Under the pieces are notes generated by a model that made no database searches, was not told the DNA's origin, and saw only the letters and a program-made list of their open reading frames with translations. From Ascaphus truei (Eukaryota; Chordata; Amphibia; Anura; Ascaphidae), in NCBI GenBank assembly GCA_036426205.1, contig CM071568.1:52820066-52884065 (forward strand): 64,000 nucleotides of DNA, given 5' to 3'. The position numbers were made by a program, and so were the translations under genes. Below are positions 10,304-20,948 of this stretch, piece by piece. Position 1 is the first letter of the stretch; the number at the start of each line of letters is the position of its first letter.

Positions 10304-10958
10304 CTAAAACAAATGTACATATGTTAGATCCATTTAAATAAACTTGAACAGTACCAAGTATGAGATCAATATAATTCACGGCCACGGTATGGATATCCAG
10401 ATAGAGGTTTCCCTCCACATAAAAAAAGATCTCTCCCTCTAACTATCTCCTATGAAGCAGATGATTTTTGATCTAAACCCAAGTTCACTGACTAGTAACC
10501 ATTGTCTTTGAATTAGGTGCTCGTGAAGGGGCGAGGCTAATATGTTATTGAACTTGCTGGCAATAACACCTGCTATACCTGTTGGGCTGTATTTTGTTTA
10601 CTATGCACCAAGATCGTTCTGTCCTCACCTTCCAGACATATCTAGAAACTCACCTTTTATAATGAAGCATACTCCATAACACAATTAAACAATCCACAAC
10701 ACTTATTCTTATTCCTCAACGGCACCAATTTCTCCCAGTGTTCACTTTTATGTTTTATGCACTTATCAAGGTTTGTACTATTCTCTGCTGTGTTGTGTTT
10801 TGTTTTATAATGGGCTTATAAATGGGGATGATTCAATATGTACCATAAATGGCCCGATCGGCAAAGTCGGCACATATAGAATCAGCCCTAAAGTGTTGTA
10901 TCAAAGTTTGGAGGTACCGTATATACAGTAAATACAAATATTCAATACAATATATTTA
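10304..10958. other. Intron with a possible L2-type LINE 3' fragment
   Basis: Mostly AT-rich intron. Bases 10600-10850 resemble an L2-type LINE 3' end in broken frames (TFQTYLETHLL-like then a T-rich end with TTGTGTTTTG), but the match is weak. Nothing else recognised. Confidence 0.3.
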
Positions 10959-10959
10959 T

Positions 10960-11940
10960 TTATAAAAATGTTTTACCAGGAAGTAATACATTGAGAGTTA
11001 CCTCTCATCTTCAATTATGTCCGGGGCACAGAGTTAAGACAAATAATACTATACATTCAAATACAGTTACATAAGTGAACAGGGTATACATTATATACAA
11101 GACATAGCATGCACAGTTAGAGATAATATATAACATATGCGTATGTAACAGTTACAGACCAGATTCAAATGTGAGAGTTTTATTTTTGAAAGAACTTAGA
11201 CTGGTGGTGGCTGTGAGAGTCTCCGGTACATTGTTTCAGTTTTGGGGTGCACGGTAAGAGAAGGAGGAGCGGCCGGATACTTTGCTGAATCTTGGGACCA
11301 TGAACAGTCTTTTGGAGTCAGATCTCAGATGATAAGTGCTGCATGTGGTAGGGGTGAGGAGCGTGTTCAGATAGATGGGTAGCTTGCCCAGGAAATATTT
11401 GAAGGCAAGACAGGAAAGATGAACTTTGCGCCTAGTCTCAAGTGATGATCAATCTAGTTCTTTGAGCATTTCGCAGTGATGTGTGTTGTAGTTGCATTGG
11501 AGAACAAAACGGCATATTGAATTGTAGAGGGTGTCAAGTTTTCTAAGGTGGGTTTGGGGTGCCGAACCGTATACTATGTCCCCATAGTTGATAATTGGCA
11601 TTAGCATCTGCTGTGCAATACGCTTTCTGACCAGCAGACTTAGGGAGGATTTGTTCCTGGAAATTACACCTAGTTTGGCATAGGTTTTGGATGTCAGGGT
11701 ATCACTGTGCATCACAAATGTTAAATGGGAGTCAAACCATTTGCCCAAGTATTTAAAACTACTAACAGGAGTTAGGGTGGTGTTAGCGTTGGTTCTGATC
11801 TGGAGCTCAGTCATTGGAAGCTTTGCAAATTTAGCCTTGGTCCCAAATACCATTGTTACAGTCTTGTCGGTGTTTAGAAAGTTTGTTTTGGGAAATCCAA
11901 TTATCAAGTCTCAAAAAGTCATAAAGGTAATATAAAACAG
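10960..11940 (-). pseudogene. Rex1-type LINE reverse transcriptase, C-terminal half
   Basis: On the minus strand 11907-11449 encodes FLNTDKTVTMVFG, then SSFKYLGKWFDSHLTF, the thumb-like KLGVISRNKSSLSLLVRKRI and MLMPIINYGDIVYGSA, in Rex1/Babar order. Downstream (11440-11170), in another frame, follow LSCLAFKYFLGKLPIYLN and SFSYRAPQN, the family C-terminus. The 3' end (TTACTTCCTGGTAAAACATT, then ATAAATAAAT) is at about 10960-11010 and recurs at 19158-19285. It is 5' truncated and frameshifted. Confidence 0.75.
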
Positions 11941-12992
11941 CTTGCCAATCAAATCTCAAAATAAATATGGATTTCCAAATTAAAAGAATCAGATTTTTGA
12001 GTCAGGGACAGTGTTGGGAGTGGGGCTGATAGTGAAAACTTTGATGCCGACAAATATCGGGGTCATAGAAAAGTGAAGAATAGATCTGTCAGAGATCACA
12101 CAGCTGAAGCTGTTATTGGGCATTTTTTACTCTACAGTACTTTGCCAGTTTCACAGATCATGCAGTATTTTGACTCAGCAGTGGTCTTGTAGTAAAATCA
12201 AATCTGTCATTGTAATGTTCACGGAAATGTATAACTTGATGTAGAGTTATGTGATACATTGTTCCCAAGTGGGGTCGTTGGTCTTTTCACCAGGGGGAGA
12301 ATGTGGCCAGTTCCCCCTCTGGGTTCCCCATGTCCCCCTTACTTACCTCCCAATCTGCTGCGGAAGGGCGCGGGTGCATCCGGTGGTTGCAGGGGAGACA
12401 GGGACAGGTGCTGATAGCGGGGGGTAGTTGTAGGCATTGCGGAAGTTAGATAGGTGACCAAGTTTCCGGAGGCTCCCTTTGCAGGGCGCCATGTTTCTAA
12501 TGTGCGTGCATGCGCAGACGGTTTGCGCATGCGGAAAGAGATTGCGGGGCCATTACACATGCGCATATACGAAGTAGAGTCAGACAGCGGAGGCCATGTT
12601 AATTGTAACTCCGCAGGGAAACTACAATCCCCAGTTTTTGCTGTGCTAGAGACTCAGGCTGCAGCAGACAAATCAGGTATACCCCAGGCTCCCAGCAGCG
12701 GAGGTTCAGGCCTCCTGTGAGCTACAAGTAACGCACCTCACACACAGTAGCCACCATATTTCCCATAGGGTGGGGGAAACTGCGCTACATACGTTAATGG
12801 GATTTGTGTCAACTACCTGTTATGCAGGAGATGTAAGTAAGAGGTTGCATCACTACTTCAATACCTACAATTTGAAACTACTTGGCCTCACTTCTCTCCT
12901 ATAGTATATTCAAGCTACTCTTGTATCATGTTATTACATAAGAGAGACGTACTCAATTATTATACATTTAGCCACCTTAAAAAGGTACCTAC
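11941..12992. other. Intronic stretch with a GC-rich island-like repeat
   Basis: Bases 12290-12800 are clearly GC-richer than the surrounding intron, with several GCGCATGC-type sites. They may be the promoter part of a retroelement LTR or an unknown repeat. I found no terminal repeats, splice-bounded exon or protein similarity. Confidence 0.25.
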
Positions 12993-13162
12993 TTGAATAA
13001 TTCCTCCTAAAAATGTAACAGCTGCAGCAACTTCTATTCTTTGCATTTCAAAATCAGATATACCCAGAACACCCAGAGAGCTATTGGTGACATTGCCATT
13101 ATTTGGAGAAACAAGCCGTTCAACTGCACCTGCAGATATCATGGATGTGATAGCAAATGTTC
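12993..13162 (-). CDS. SLC26A7: SLC26A7 coding exon 3
   Basis: A 170-nt exon, acceptor TTGCAG and donor GTAGGT on the minus strand; it enters in phase 1 and leaves in phase 0. It encodes [20 protein letters not shown], then [20 protein letters not shown] and [17 protein letters not shown], residues 104-160. ISA-x-AVER and [14 protein letters not shown] residues are specific to SLC26A7 within its family. NVT and NSS are candidate N-glycosylation sites in the extracellular loop before the next membrane helix. Confidence 0.97.
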
Positions 13163-13795
13163 CTGCAATGCACACAAAAACAAGCAATTAGTGCCAGATA
13201 ACAGTTAGTTCATGGGTATTTCAATAATGTGCAAACTGTAACATTAAAGTGTAACACATGGCAAGCCGAGGATGCCTGCATATTTTTTTTAATGTATAAA
13301 GAGATAAGAGAATACATTATACATGAACTGTAAGATGAACAAAGAAAATATGCCCTTGAAGTCATGAGTGGGAAGCCACCAAACACTTGGTATGTGAGCA
13401 CGCGTGTTACCATTGACTTTTCTGCACATAAAATCCCCTGTGAATTTAAATAGGAGAGATATGGGGAGATAAGACGTCCTACTATCGGGAACCCAAAATG
13501 CAAACATTTGAAGAGAGTTGCCAATCATAATATAAATGTGGTCACCTTAACTTTTACACTGCTGAGATGCTGAATTGCAGGCTCTTTAAGTAGGAAAATG
13601 TTCCATGAGGTATTGTTTATATAAACTCTTTACTGTTTCTCAGGTTATAAAAGTACTTCAGTGGGATTTTTTCCATTAAGTTATTTTAATAGATGAACTG
13701 GGCAATTATATAATATATGTTCAAACTGAAGTAATATTCGAATCAATCCACCCAATTGAGCGACACCTATTTACTTAGCTGTTGTTAAGATTTAC

Positions 13796-13906
13796 CTGTA
13801 GAAACATGGCGGCCCATTCCAAATATTGCATATATTAATGGAGGAAACAGGGAACCATATAATCCAAACACTGGGTGGACCGATGACATAAGAGCAAATG
13901 CCAGGC
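13796..13906 (-). CDS. SLC26A7: SLC26A7 coding exon 2
   Basis: A 111-nt exon, acceptor TTGCAG and donor GTAAAT on the minus strand, phase 1 on both sides. It encodes [20 protein letters not shown] then [16 protein letters not shown]. The LAFA...PVFGLY-x-S-x-FP-x(2)IYA-x-FG pattern is the SLC26 signature of helices 1-2 of the transporter core. The preceding exon supplies the first G of the glycine codon. Confidence 0.97.
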
Positions 13907-14526
13907 CTGCAATTAGAGAGCATGCTTTGTAACAAGTAGTATATTAACTACTATGACTGTAGTTGTATTTATGTAATTTGAAGTTATTTAATTCTCTGTG
14001 TGCTTGAATATACAACATGCAAATGTTGACCAGCTCAGTGGTACCATTGTTGTGTGCTGGTAACATAGAATAGAAAGAGTACAAACATTCGTGGCACATG
14101 AGAATGTATAAAAAGGACTCACTGTTTCACTATATCTATGTGCTTTGAAAAATAATGTTAGTTGCTTTATGTTGTTAAAATGAAGTAGCAGCACAGTTTA
14201 TGCCAAAATATACAGAAACGAAAAAAGATGCATTATAGCAAACTCTACATGAAATGTGTGCAATACTGTAAAGAAAAACAAACATTTAGGCCCAGATCCA
14301 CAGCGGTCTGTTTACTCGGGACATAATCAAAATCATTAGTTAGCATAGGCTTAACAGCCTTAATACCATTTTAAGTTAGCATTGCCTCACGTTAGCTTGA
14401 CATAACATGACTTGCGTCAATACCTAAAGGGGGCATTTCTCCCATCCAGACCCTGAAATATTCTATTACCTTGCCTTTTGATTGTGAATTATTGGGAGTT
14501 GCAACCTTTGGGTAATGTTTCTCTTG
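13907..14526. other. Intron, AT-rich
   Basis: No exon or clear repeat family recognised. Bases 14288-14450 (CCCAGATCCACAGCGG...) look repeat-derived and share a style with 37760-37990, but I cannot classify either. Confidence 0.3.
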
Positions 14527-15237
14527 TGCCTGTTCTGCACATTTCAAAAGCGATATTCAGTATTCCTAAGGCTGTTCTGCATATTCTAAATGTATACACA
14601 ACATTTTAAGATTTACTGTTGATGGCAAATACCAGACGAGCATACAGATGCAGCGGCCGTTATCCGATCATTTCTCGAAATGGATTTCGAGATTTGCCCG
14701 AGATTCTTTCAAAATGTTCCGCGGCAAACTAATGGCCCATCGGATTAACACAGCAGGGGTTCCTGCTGTGTAAATCCTACCGGGGTCTGCCTGTCTGTAA
14801 GAGACAGTAAGTGATAGGCTGAATCAGTTACTCTAACAGCGCGCCTCTCACAGGCGATCACGGGGGTTTTATTTAATTTTAAACATTACAATAATGTAGC
14901 AGGGGGTCTCCACAGCTGAACCGCATTGATTTCAGGTCCGGGGACCCCATACTTCCCGAGATACAGGCCCTGCTATGGGCTGCCGGTATCTCCGCCATGT
15001 TAAAATCCTGTGGGTCACGTGACCATGGGATCTAAAAGCAGAGGGATACCGGCACCCCATAACGGGGTCTGTATCTCGGGAAGTAGGGGGTCCCCGAGGC
15101 TGAAATCAACTTTGTTCAGCTCAGGAGACCCCCTGCTCACGCACACTATAAATTAAAATAAAATGTAAGCAGCTTTATTACTCCTACTGGGCATGGGAGT
15201 GCCACCATGCCAGTCAATTTTTTTATAGTGCTCACAG

Positions 15238-15285
15238 AGGACAAGGACGGTCATGAGGATGAGGACAGCCTTCATCCTGGCAGGG
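15238..15285 (+). other. 48-nt exon-like acidic segment inside foldback element
   Basis: Flanked by a T-rich tract plus GCTCACAG and by GTAAGT. It reads (split codon)-DKDGHEDEDSLHPGR, phase 1 at both ends. It is the counterpart of 8655-8705 with one codon fewer, so the length difference keeps frame. See that entry. Confidence 0.45.
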
Positions 15286-15549
15286 GTAAGTGCCAGTTTA
15301 ACTTACTTTATGCTGCCGATTTATGTTTTATTTTAAATGGGCAAATGCACTATTATCCATATCTGGATAATAGTAATTTTGCCCATTACTGTACTGTTAG
15401 TGTTAGGGGGGTTGTTGGAGGTACAGGGGGTGGGTTGTGCATTGGTACATTGGGTAGTAGGTGTTTTAAATGTCTATTGTGGGTAGAGGGATTGAGTGAA
15501 GGGGGTAGTTGCCACAGGGTGGGTGGTCAGGCCTTGGTGTGTAGTGGGA

Positions 15550-16085
15550 GGGGTTAACCCTTTCATTACCATAGCGGCTACTACCGCTAAGGTAATGAAG
15601 GGTTAACCCCTCCCAATGCCCACCCGAGAGGCCTAACCAACCATCCTGGGGATATTACCCCCTTCACTCACCCCCTCTGCCCCCAATAAACCTGGTAGTC
15701 TGCCTTAACCCCTTCATTGCCTTAGCAGTTAGCCGCTAAGGTAATGAAGCTGCTAATATGTTATTTTTATTTATAGTGTGCGTGAGCAGGGGATCTCCTG
15801 AGCTGAACAATTGATTGATTTCAGCCTCAGGGACCCCCTACTTCCCCAGATACAGGCCCCGGTATGGGGTGCCGGTATCCCACTGCTCTGTTTAGATACC
15901 ACGTGGATTTTAACATGGCGGGGATAGCGGCACCCCATTCCGGGCCTGTGTCCCAGGAAGTAGGGGGTCCCCGAGGCTGAAATCAACTTTGTTCAGCTCA
16001 GGAGACCCCCTGCTCACGCACACTATGAATAAAAAGAAAAAGTAAGCAGCTACATTACCTTAGCAGCAATCCGCTAAGGTAATGA
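15550..16085. repeat. Recurring hairpins ATTACC(T/A)TAGCGG...
   Basis: Three hairpins (15550-15610, 15713-15748, 16052-16085) share the stem ATTACCTTAGC / GCTAAGGTAAT, some with outer TTAACCCC arms. Three more are at 8306-8362, 9024-9079 and 9176-9208 in the related element. Confidence 0.75.
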
Positions 16086-16637
16086 ATTTTTATTGGGGGG
16101 TGGGGGTGTTTGATACTAGTGTGCGTGACAAGCGGTCTCCTAAGCTGAACAATGTTGATTTCAGCCTCGGTGACCCCCTACTTCCCGAGATACAGGCCTT
16201 GTTATGGGGTGCCGGTATCCCTCTGCTTTGTTTAGATCCCACGGTCACGTGACCCACAAAATGTTAACATGGCGGGGATACCGGTACCCCATAACGGGGC
16301 CTATATTTCGGGAAGTAGGGTGTCCCCGGACCTGAAATCAATGTGGTACAGCTCCGGAGACCCCCTGCTACATTACTGTAATATTTGAAATTAAATAAAA
16401 GAACCCTGATCGCCTGTGAGAGGCACGCAGTTAGAGTGATTGATTCAGCCTCTCTCTTACTGCGCGTCTTTTACATACCGGTAAACCCCGGTAGGATTAA
16501 CACAGCACGATCTCGGACCACCACGCGGCACAATGCAGGATTTACCCAGGTAAATGATCGAATAATGGCTGCTGCATCTGCACTCACACCGCAGAATACT
16601 GAATACTCAGAATGTGCCTTGATGAGCTGGAACAGGT

Positions 16638-16653
16638 AGGATTAGAATTGTAT
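16638..16653. repeat. Target site duplication, left copy
   Basis: The 16-mer AGGATTAGAATTGTAT occurs here and again at about 18972-18987. It brackets the PLE insertion. Confidence 0.85.
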
Positions 16654-17035
16654 TGAAAAAGACACAGAAGCGCACCAAGGGTTAAGGAAGATGTATTAAA
16701 CAATTGGTATAATAAAAAGTAGAAACTTACACATCATAATAAAAATGTCCAGTAGCGGTCAGTGCATGAATGGTGGATCCAGGGGGCTGGGTAGGCGCAG
16801 GAGGTATTGCCTGATGTTTGCAGTTCAGTCCCACGCGCTGGGGCTGGCTTGCCCGGCAAGGCTCAGATCTTTCTTCCGGGTTGCGGCTGTCGCAGGACCC
16901 GTATGGAGCTGCCCTCCGATCGCCTGTATACTTCACGTCCCACTCGAGCAGGTAAAACCAGCTCAAAGCTTCATAAGAAGCTGGGACTGGTACAACCAAA
17001 CGTCTGGACACCAACAAGTACTGTATAAACTCCGC

Positions 17036-17067
17036 AACGCGTTTCACACTATTCAGTGCTTCATCAG
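17036..17067 (-). ncRNA. Hammerhead ribozyme motif, canonical core
   Basis: On the minus strand: CTGATGA (perfect), hairpin AGCACT-GAAT-AGTGT (5 bp with one G:U), GAAA, then ACGCGT and T as the H17 position. All conserved core residues are present. Stem III is the self-complementary ACGCGT, too short for a single molecule but able to form between two transcripts. It lies in the pseudo-LTR of the PLE, where hammerheads are known in this class. Confidence 0.8.
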
Positions 17068-17429
17068 GCGTATAGAGACACCTATGGGGGGGCCTTTTAT
17101 GCAGACACTCCGATCCAATTACCCACTTAATAAATTAAATAAAATAACTAGATGTAAGCAAGCTGGAAGTGTATGTAAACACTTACCTAAGGAAATGGGA
17201 TGATTACTAGTGTGTGTATAAATCCACAACACAAAGGTACCATCTATATCAATTGGAGAGGAGTGTTAAAGTCCCATACTGCTGAAGGCTTTCCCTGTAG
17301 GTGTTAAAAACATGCTTAATCATACATAAATAGTATCACTAAGCCACAATTAATACCATAGTTAACATAAAAGGTAAAAAATAAAAAATAAGGGATTGAA
17401 TATAGGGAAACGAAGAATAAGTGGGGTGG

Positions 17430-17815
17430 TGAAATCCCAGGGAAGAAGGGAAAAGGGGGGAAATGGGGGGGGAAACAGGGGGGGGAGAGGGGGGAAACAG
17501 AAAGGGATAGGAGAAAGGAGGAGGGGTAAGGGAAATAAAATGGGGGGAGAAGGGAGGGGGGGAGGGGGGGAAAGAGAAGGGGGGATGGAGAGATAGGGGG
17601 GGGAAGAAAGAGAGAGAGGGGGGGGAAAAGGGAGGGGGAGGAGAGGGGAAAGAAAAGAAGAAAGGAAGAGGGGGGGGAGAGAATAGAGGAAGGGGGGGGA
17701 AGGGATAAGAAGAAACAGAAAGGAAAACCCAGAAGTGAGAGGGAAAAGGGGGGGGGATGAGGAGGGGGAGGAGGGGAGGGAGAGTGGGGGGGTGGGGAAG
17801 AAACTTTTATTAGGG
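17430..17815. repeat. G-rich polypurine tract in PLE 3' region
   Basis: Nearly 390 bp of G/A on the plus strand with many runs of five or more G. The minus-strand open frame through it is only P/S/L/F low-complexity sequence and is not a protein. The tract could form G-quadruplex or triplex structures and may be length-variable. Confidence 0.85.
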
Positions 17816-17869
17816 GAGGGAAGAACCTTGAGGTAAATAATACAAAGAATGACGCAACCAAAATCCCAA

Positions 17870-18361
17870 TTATCTTAAAAAAGGTGTCAGTTCAACATAG
17901 TCATTAAGCCCCCCTGGGTGTTTCGACTGTAGTGTAAAGATCCAAAACTGCTCTCTTTTGGCAATTTGTAGGTCCCTATCTCCTGCCCTCACATCACCTA
18001 TAATCCTCTCAATCCCCATATATTGTACACCCACTGTACTACAATTGTGTACATCTTTAAAATGAGCTAATAAGTGAGTAAGGGGTTTGGAGGTTGCCTC
18101 TAATTTAGGGATATTGGAAATGTTGCGTAAGTGCTCCATAATGCGTATTTTTAAATTACGCTTGGTTCTGCCCACGTATTGCAGTCCACAGCTGCATTGC
18201 AGAATGTACACCACATACGTGGACAGACAATCAATGTAGTTGGAGATGTTGTATTCAAGCCCTGTGACAAATGATTGAAAAGATTTGTTAGTTAACATTT
18301 TTGGGCAAATCTTGCATTTAGTGCATCTATAATTACCAACCACTCCCAATGTGTCCCTCAA
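17870..18361 (-). pseudogene. PLE GIY-YIG endonuclease domain
   Basis: 163 codons: a cysteine-rich linker (CTKCKICPKM), the GIY-YIG core VVYILQCSCGLQYVGRTKR, the helix LKIRIMEHLRNI, HLLAHFKDVH, and the end KREQFWIFTLQSKHPGGLN. It is the C-terminal nuclease of the Penelope-like polyprotein, which cuts the target before primed reverse transcription. Catalytic Y, R and the late E of KREQFW are visible. The preceding frame ends at a stop at about 18395, so it is separated from RT by a frameshift or stop. Confidence 0.85.
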
Positions 18362-18394
18362 ATCCTTTTTCCTAGATTTATCAGTGCCCTTTAA

Positions 18395-18971
18395 TTAACT
18401 AGGGGCAAGGATAGTTTTGAGGGTTTGTGCCCTTTTAAAAACAATGGGTGGTTTTTTGGTAAGAAATTCTTTTAAAATGGGATCCATAAGTAGGATATGC
18501 CAATGTTTTGACAAAATCCCTTTTATAGATTTGTGTGATTGATTAAATTTGATGACAAAAAAAGGTGTTTCTTGTTTGGCTTTGATGTATTCCACAGTAT
18601 TGGACTCTGTGGTATTTACATCAATAGCTGGTTGATCGATAAGGATATTTTGTTTCTTTTTCATGATCTCTTGTTTTTTCTTATTCTTTTTTTAATAGAG
18701 ATTCTCTATTTTTGTTCAAAGCTTTACGGTAGGATTCAGAGATAAGCTCCTCTTGATAGCCCTTTTGTCTAAAGCGCTCTATGAGAACCTTGGACTGTTC
18801 CTTAAATGTATCAATGTTTGCACAGTTTCTTCTAATGCGAAGAAACTGGCTGTAAGGAATATTAGTGATACATTTCTTCTCATGTCCGCTCTCAGGGTGT
18901 AAATAAGAGTTGACATTTGTTTCTTTAAAGATGGTTTTAGTTAAGAGTGAATCCACCTGCGTGTAAATAGT
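18395..18971 (-). pseudogene. PLE reverse transcriptase C-terminal region
   Basis: Two overlapping frames (18971-18681 and 18664-18395) give YSQFLRIRRNCANIDTFKEQ, ERFRQKGYQEELISESYRKA, then FNQSHKSIKGILSKHWHILL and KEFLTKKPPIVFKRAQTLK. This is the thumb and linker of Penelope-like RTs, upstream of the endonuclease. The catalytic palm (YADD region) is missing because the element is 5' truncated. One frameshift near 18670 separates the pieces. Confidence 0.8.
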
Positions 18972-19157
18972 CAGGATTAGAATTGTATACAAAAGCCTTT
19001 TTAAACCTGCTGCAAAGTGGCATGGGCAGAAAAACTGGAGGACACTTTATGCAACGTAATTACAGGCTTTGTGTAGGTTACTTTGCCCAGTATACCAATA
19101 TGATATAATAGTAGTATACTATTAGAAATACTCAACTAAATATGTACGTACTGTATT

Positions 19158-19285
19158 TGTGTGCTATTTATTTATTTATAAAAATGTTTTACCAGGAAGT
19201 AATACATTGAGAGTTATCTCTCGTTCTCAAGTATGTGTTGAGCACAGTTATGACGACAATACATGGTTACATTTAAATACTGATG
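19158..19285 (-). mobile_element. Rex1-type LINE 3' end fragment
   Basis: ATTTATAAAAATGTTTTACC then AGGAAGTAATACATTGAGAG match the 3' end of the Rex1-type copy at 10960-11060. Same strand, no coding left. Confidence 0.65.
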
Positions 19286-19584
19286 TATGTTTTTCACACA
19301 TATGACCTTTCCAAAGTCAGTGCGACTGTTTCAATATTTGAACCTACTTTATGTGTATAAATTAAAAAGACTGTACAAGCTAAAAACACAAATTGGTTGA
19401 AGTTTTTCCGTGATTTGTCTTGATTGTTTGCACTAATTGTGCGGCTATTACCCGAGTTAGGTACAATAAGTACTACTATATCTGTAAATCTAATTGCAAA
19501 AATATGACACACACACCCCCACCCAATTATAATAGCATAATATTATACAATATTAATGACCGGACTACCATCAAGATGATCTAA

Positions 19585-19664
19585 AAATAATAATAATAAT
19601 AATAATATTAGATGGTTTACATAATAGATATTAATGCCAAAAAAATGAGAGAGAGAGAGAGACC
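19585..19664. repeat. (AAT)n and (AG)n microsatellites
   Basis: About eight AAT units at 19585-19608 and about seven AG units at 19648-19661. The other bases of 19286-19689 show nothing identifiable. Confidence 0.8.
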
Positions 19665-19778
19665 CTTGTATAGGGAAGGCATTAACAGACTAACGATATA
19701 CTAACATCTTCCACCAGTCTATGCATATACAATACATTACAAGTACTTCCAACATGGAGAATATGATAGTTACATTAC

Positions 19779-19977
19779 CTTGTGCCACTTGCTGAACCGT
19801 CAGCATCATCCCCGACACTGTATCTGGAAGCAGATTCTCCTGCAGGCGGTATTTGGGAGCCCACTCTAATATGGGCATCCTTCTTTTCCACCACAGTCTC
19901 ACATCTGAGAAGCTAAGGGTGGAAATCCGTACCCAAGTCAAAGATATCATTTTTGTATTTCTTTTTGACCCTGGCAT
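19779..19977 (-). CDS. SLC26A7: SLC26A7 first coding exon (start codon)
   Basis: 199 nt from ATG (19977-19975) to donor GTAATG, leaving in phase 1. It encodes MPGSKRNTKMISLTWVRIST, then WWKRRMPILEWAPKYRLQEN and LLPDTVSGMMLTVQQVAQ. Start choice: an ATG 36 codons upstream is open, but only this one gives the M-(T/P)-G-(A/S)-K-R start that I recall for mammalian SLC26A7. PILEWAPKY...LLPDTVSG is the conserved cytosolic N-terminus leading into helix 1. The five exons here total 798 nt, 266 residues of a protein normally about 650 long. No promoter or upstream untranslated exon could be assigned. Confidence 0.95.
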
Positions 19978-20948
19978 GTTTTTGATATAGAAAGTTGCAA
20001 AAGGGACAAAAAAATATATATCCTGGCAGTCTTTTAAATGTACAAAAGAAAAAAAACAACCTAGATAAACATAAAAGTTTACCATAATGTTATTTACAGA
20101 TTTACGCCTGTGAAAAGAAAGTAAGAAATCTCCTAATCTGACATTTCCTGATTTGCTGTGACATGTTGCCCTACAGGACTGCCGTAGATGTATTGCATTC
20201 CTTTCATTTATATGCTCTATGAAGTAAATCCACAGTGGGCTGGGCCAATAATGTAATAGGTTTACCTGAGTACTGTGGTGTCACATACAGTACTTATGCA
20301 GAAATATGTTGTGTGTATTTCCAACAAATTATGAATTAAGACAGCTGTCTTATTCTGGGCTAAAAATATGTATTGAAAGAGTATCTGATACATCTAAAAT
20401 GACTTTAAAAAACCATGTATAGGGACTGTGTACCAAGATTATGTATATTTTAAAATGTGCATCAAAATTTCAGCGCTAAAAAGTAATACAAGCCTTCATA
20501 AAATATGCGTTGTTCTATTTTAAGTGATTTTTGATGCAATGTTTTATGTTGAACAGCTGATTGATACAATTTTAATTCAAACCGAATAATATGTATTTTT
20601 TTTAAATGTATAACTAGTGTTAGTAAATACAGTACCAATATTATTTATAAAAGATATACTGTGTAAATAATACATTTTGGTACCCTATATAATAAAATAT
20701 CTGTGCTACGTCTAAAACATTTATGGTTGATACATAGCATTATATTAATTCCCTATCAGCAGACTTTTCAGAGTTTAAGTCAAGTTAAACTTAGCGGACG
20801 AATTTGATGCACTTTCTACTTTCTTAGTTTTTTTTAGTATATACCATTAAAATGATCCAATTGATTAACAAGCAATAAAATGAGTAAACTTGCATTATTG
20901 ACTCATTTTGACGCTTGGTTCACAGTTTGATGACCCTAGGGCCTGGGC
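19978..20948. other. AT-rich 5' flank of SLC26A7 coding start
   Basis: This holds the untranslated part of the first coding exon and AT-rich flank with A/T runs. No CpG-rich promoter, TATA box in convincing context, or repeat family was recognised. Confidence 0.3.

Larger units (their letters stand above)
14527..16636. mobile_element. Large foldback-type element, copy 2
   Basis: The two ends are long, imperfect inverted repeats: left CAGATGCAGCGGCCGTTATC at 14646 pairs with right GCTGCTGCATCTG ending at 16582, and pairing continues inward through CTCTCACAGGCGATCA, ATTTCAGGTCCGGGGAC and CCGGTATC blocks for over 350 bp. Outward, CCTGTTC...TATTCAGTATTC at 14527-14560 still pairs with 16597-16636. 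Inside are three TTACC...GGTAA hairpins and the exon-like segment 15238-15285. There is no transposase. It is related to 7800-9340 and abuts the PLE insertion at 16654. Confidence 0.7.
16654..18971 (-). mobile_element. Penelope-like element, 5'-truncated, with 16-bp target duplication
   Basis: A 2.3-kb minus-strand insertion: the RT C-terminal region and linker (18971-18395), the GIY-YIG endonuclease (18361-17870), a polypurine-rich non-coding stretch (17815-17400), then a pseudo-LTR with a canonical hammerhead core (17067-17036) and an end near 16654. Target duplications of 16 bp flank it. The coding frames carry only a few breaks, so this is a young copy. It is the only PLE here without an inverted partner, and the most complete. 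Confidence 0.85.

Noticed and set aside
12339..12720. Possible exon or CpG-island promoter in the GC-rich intronic stretch
   Set aside because: No splice-bounded frame with similarity, and no place in SLC26A7 between exons 3 and 4, which join in frame directly.
17316..17861. 181-codon minus-strand frame rich in P, S, L and F
   Set aside because: It is a by-product of the G/A-rich polypurine tract, with no domain.
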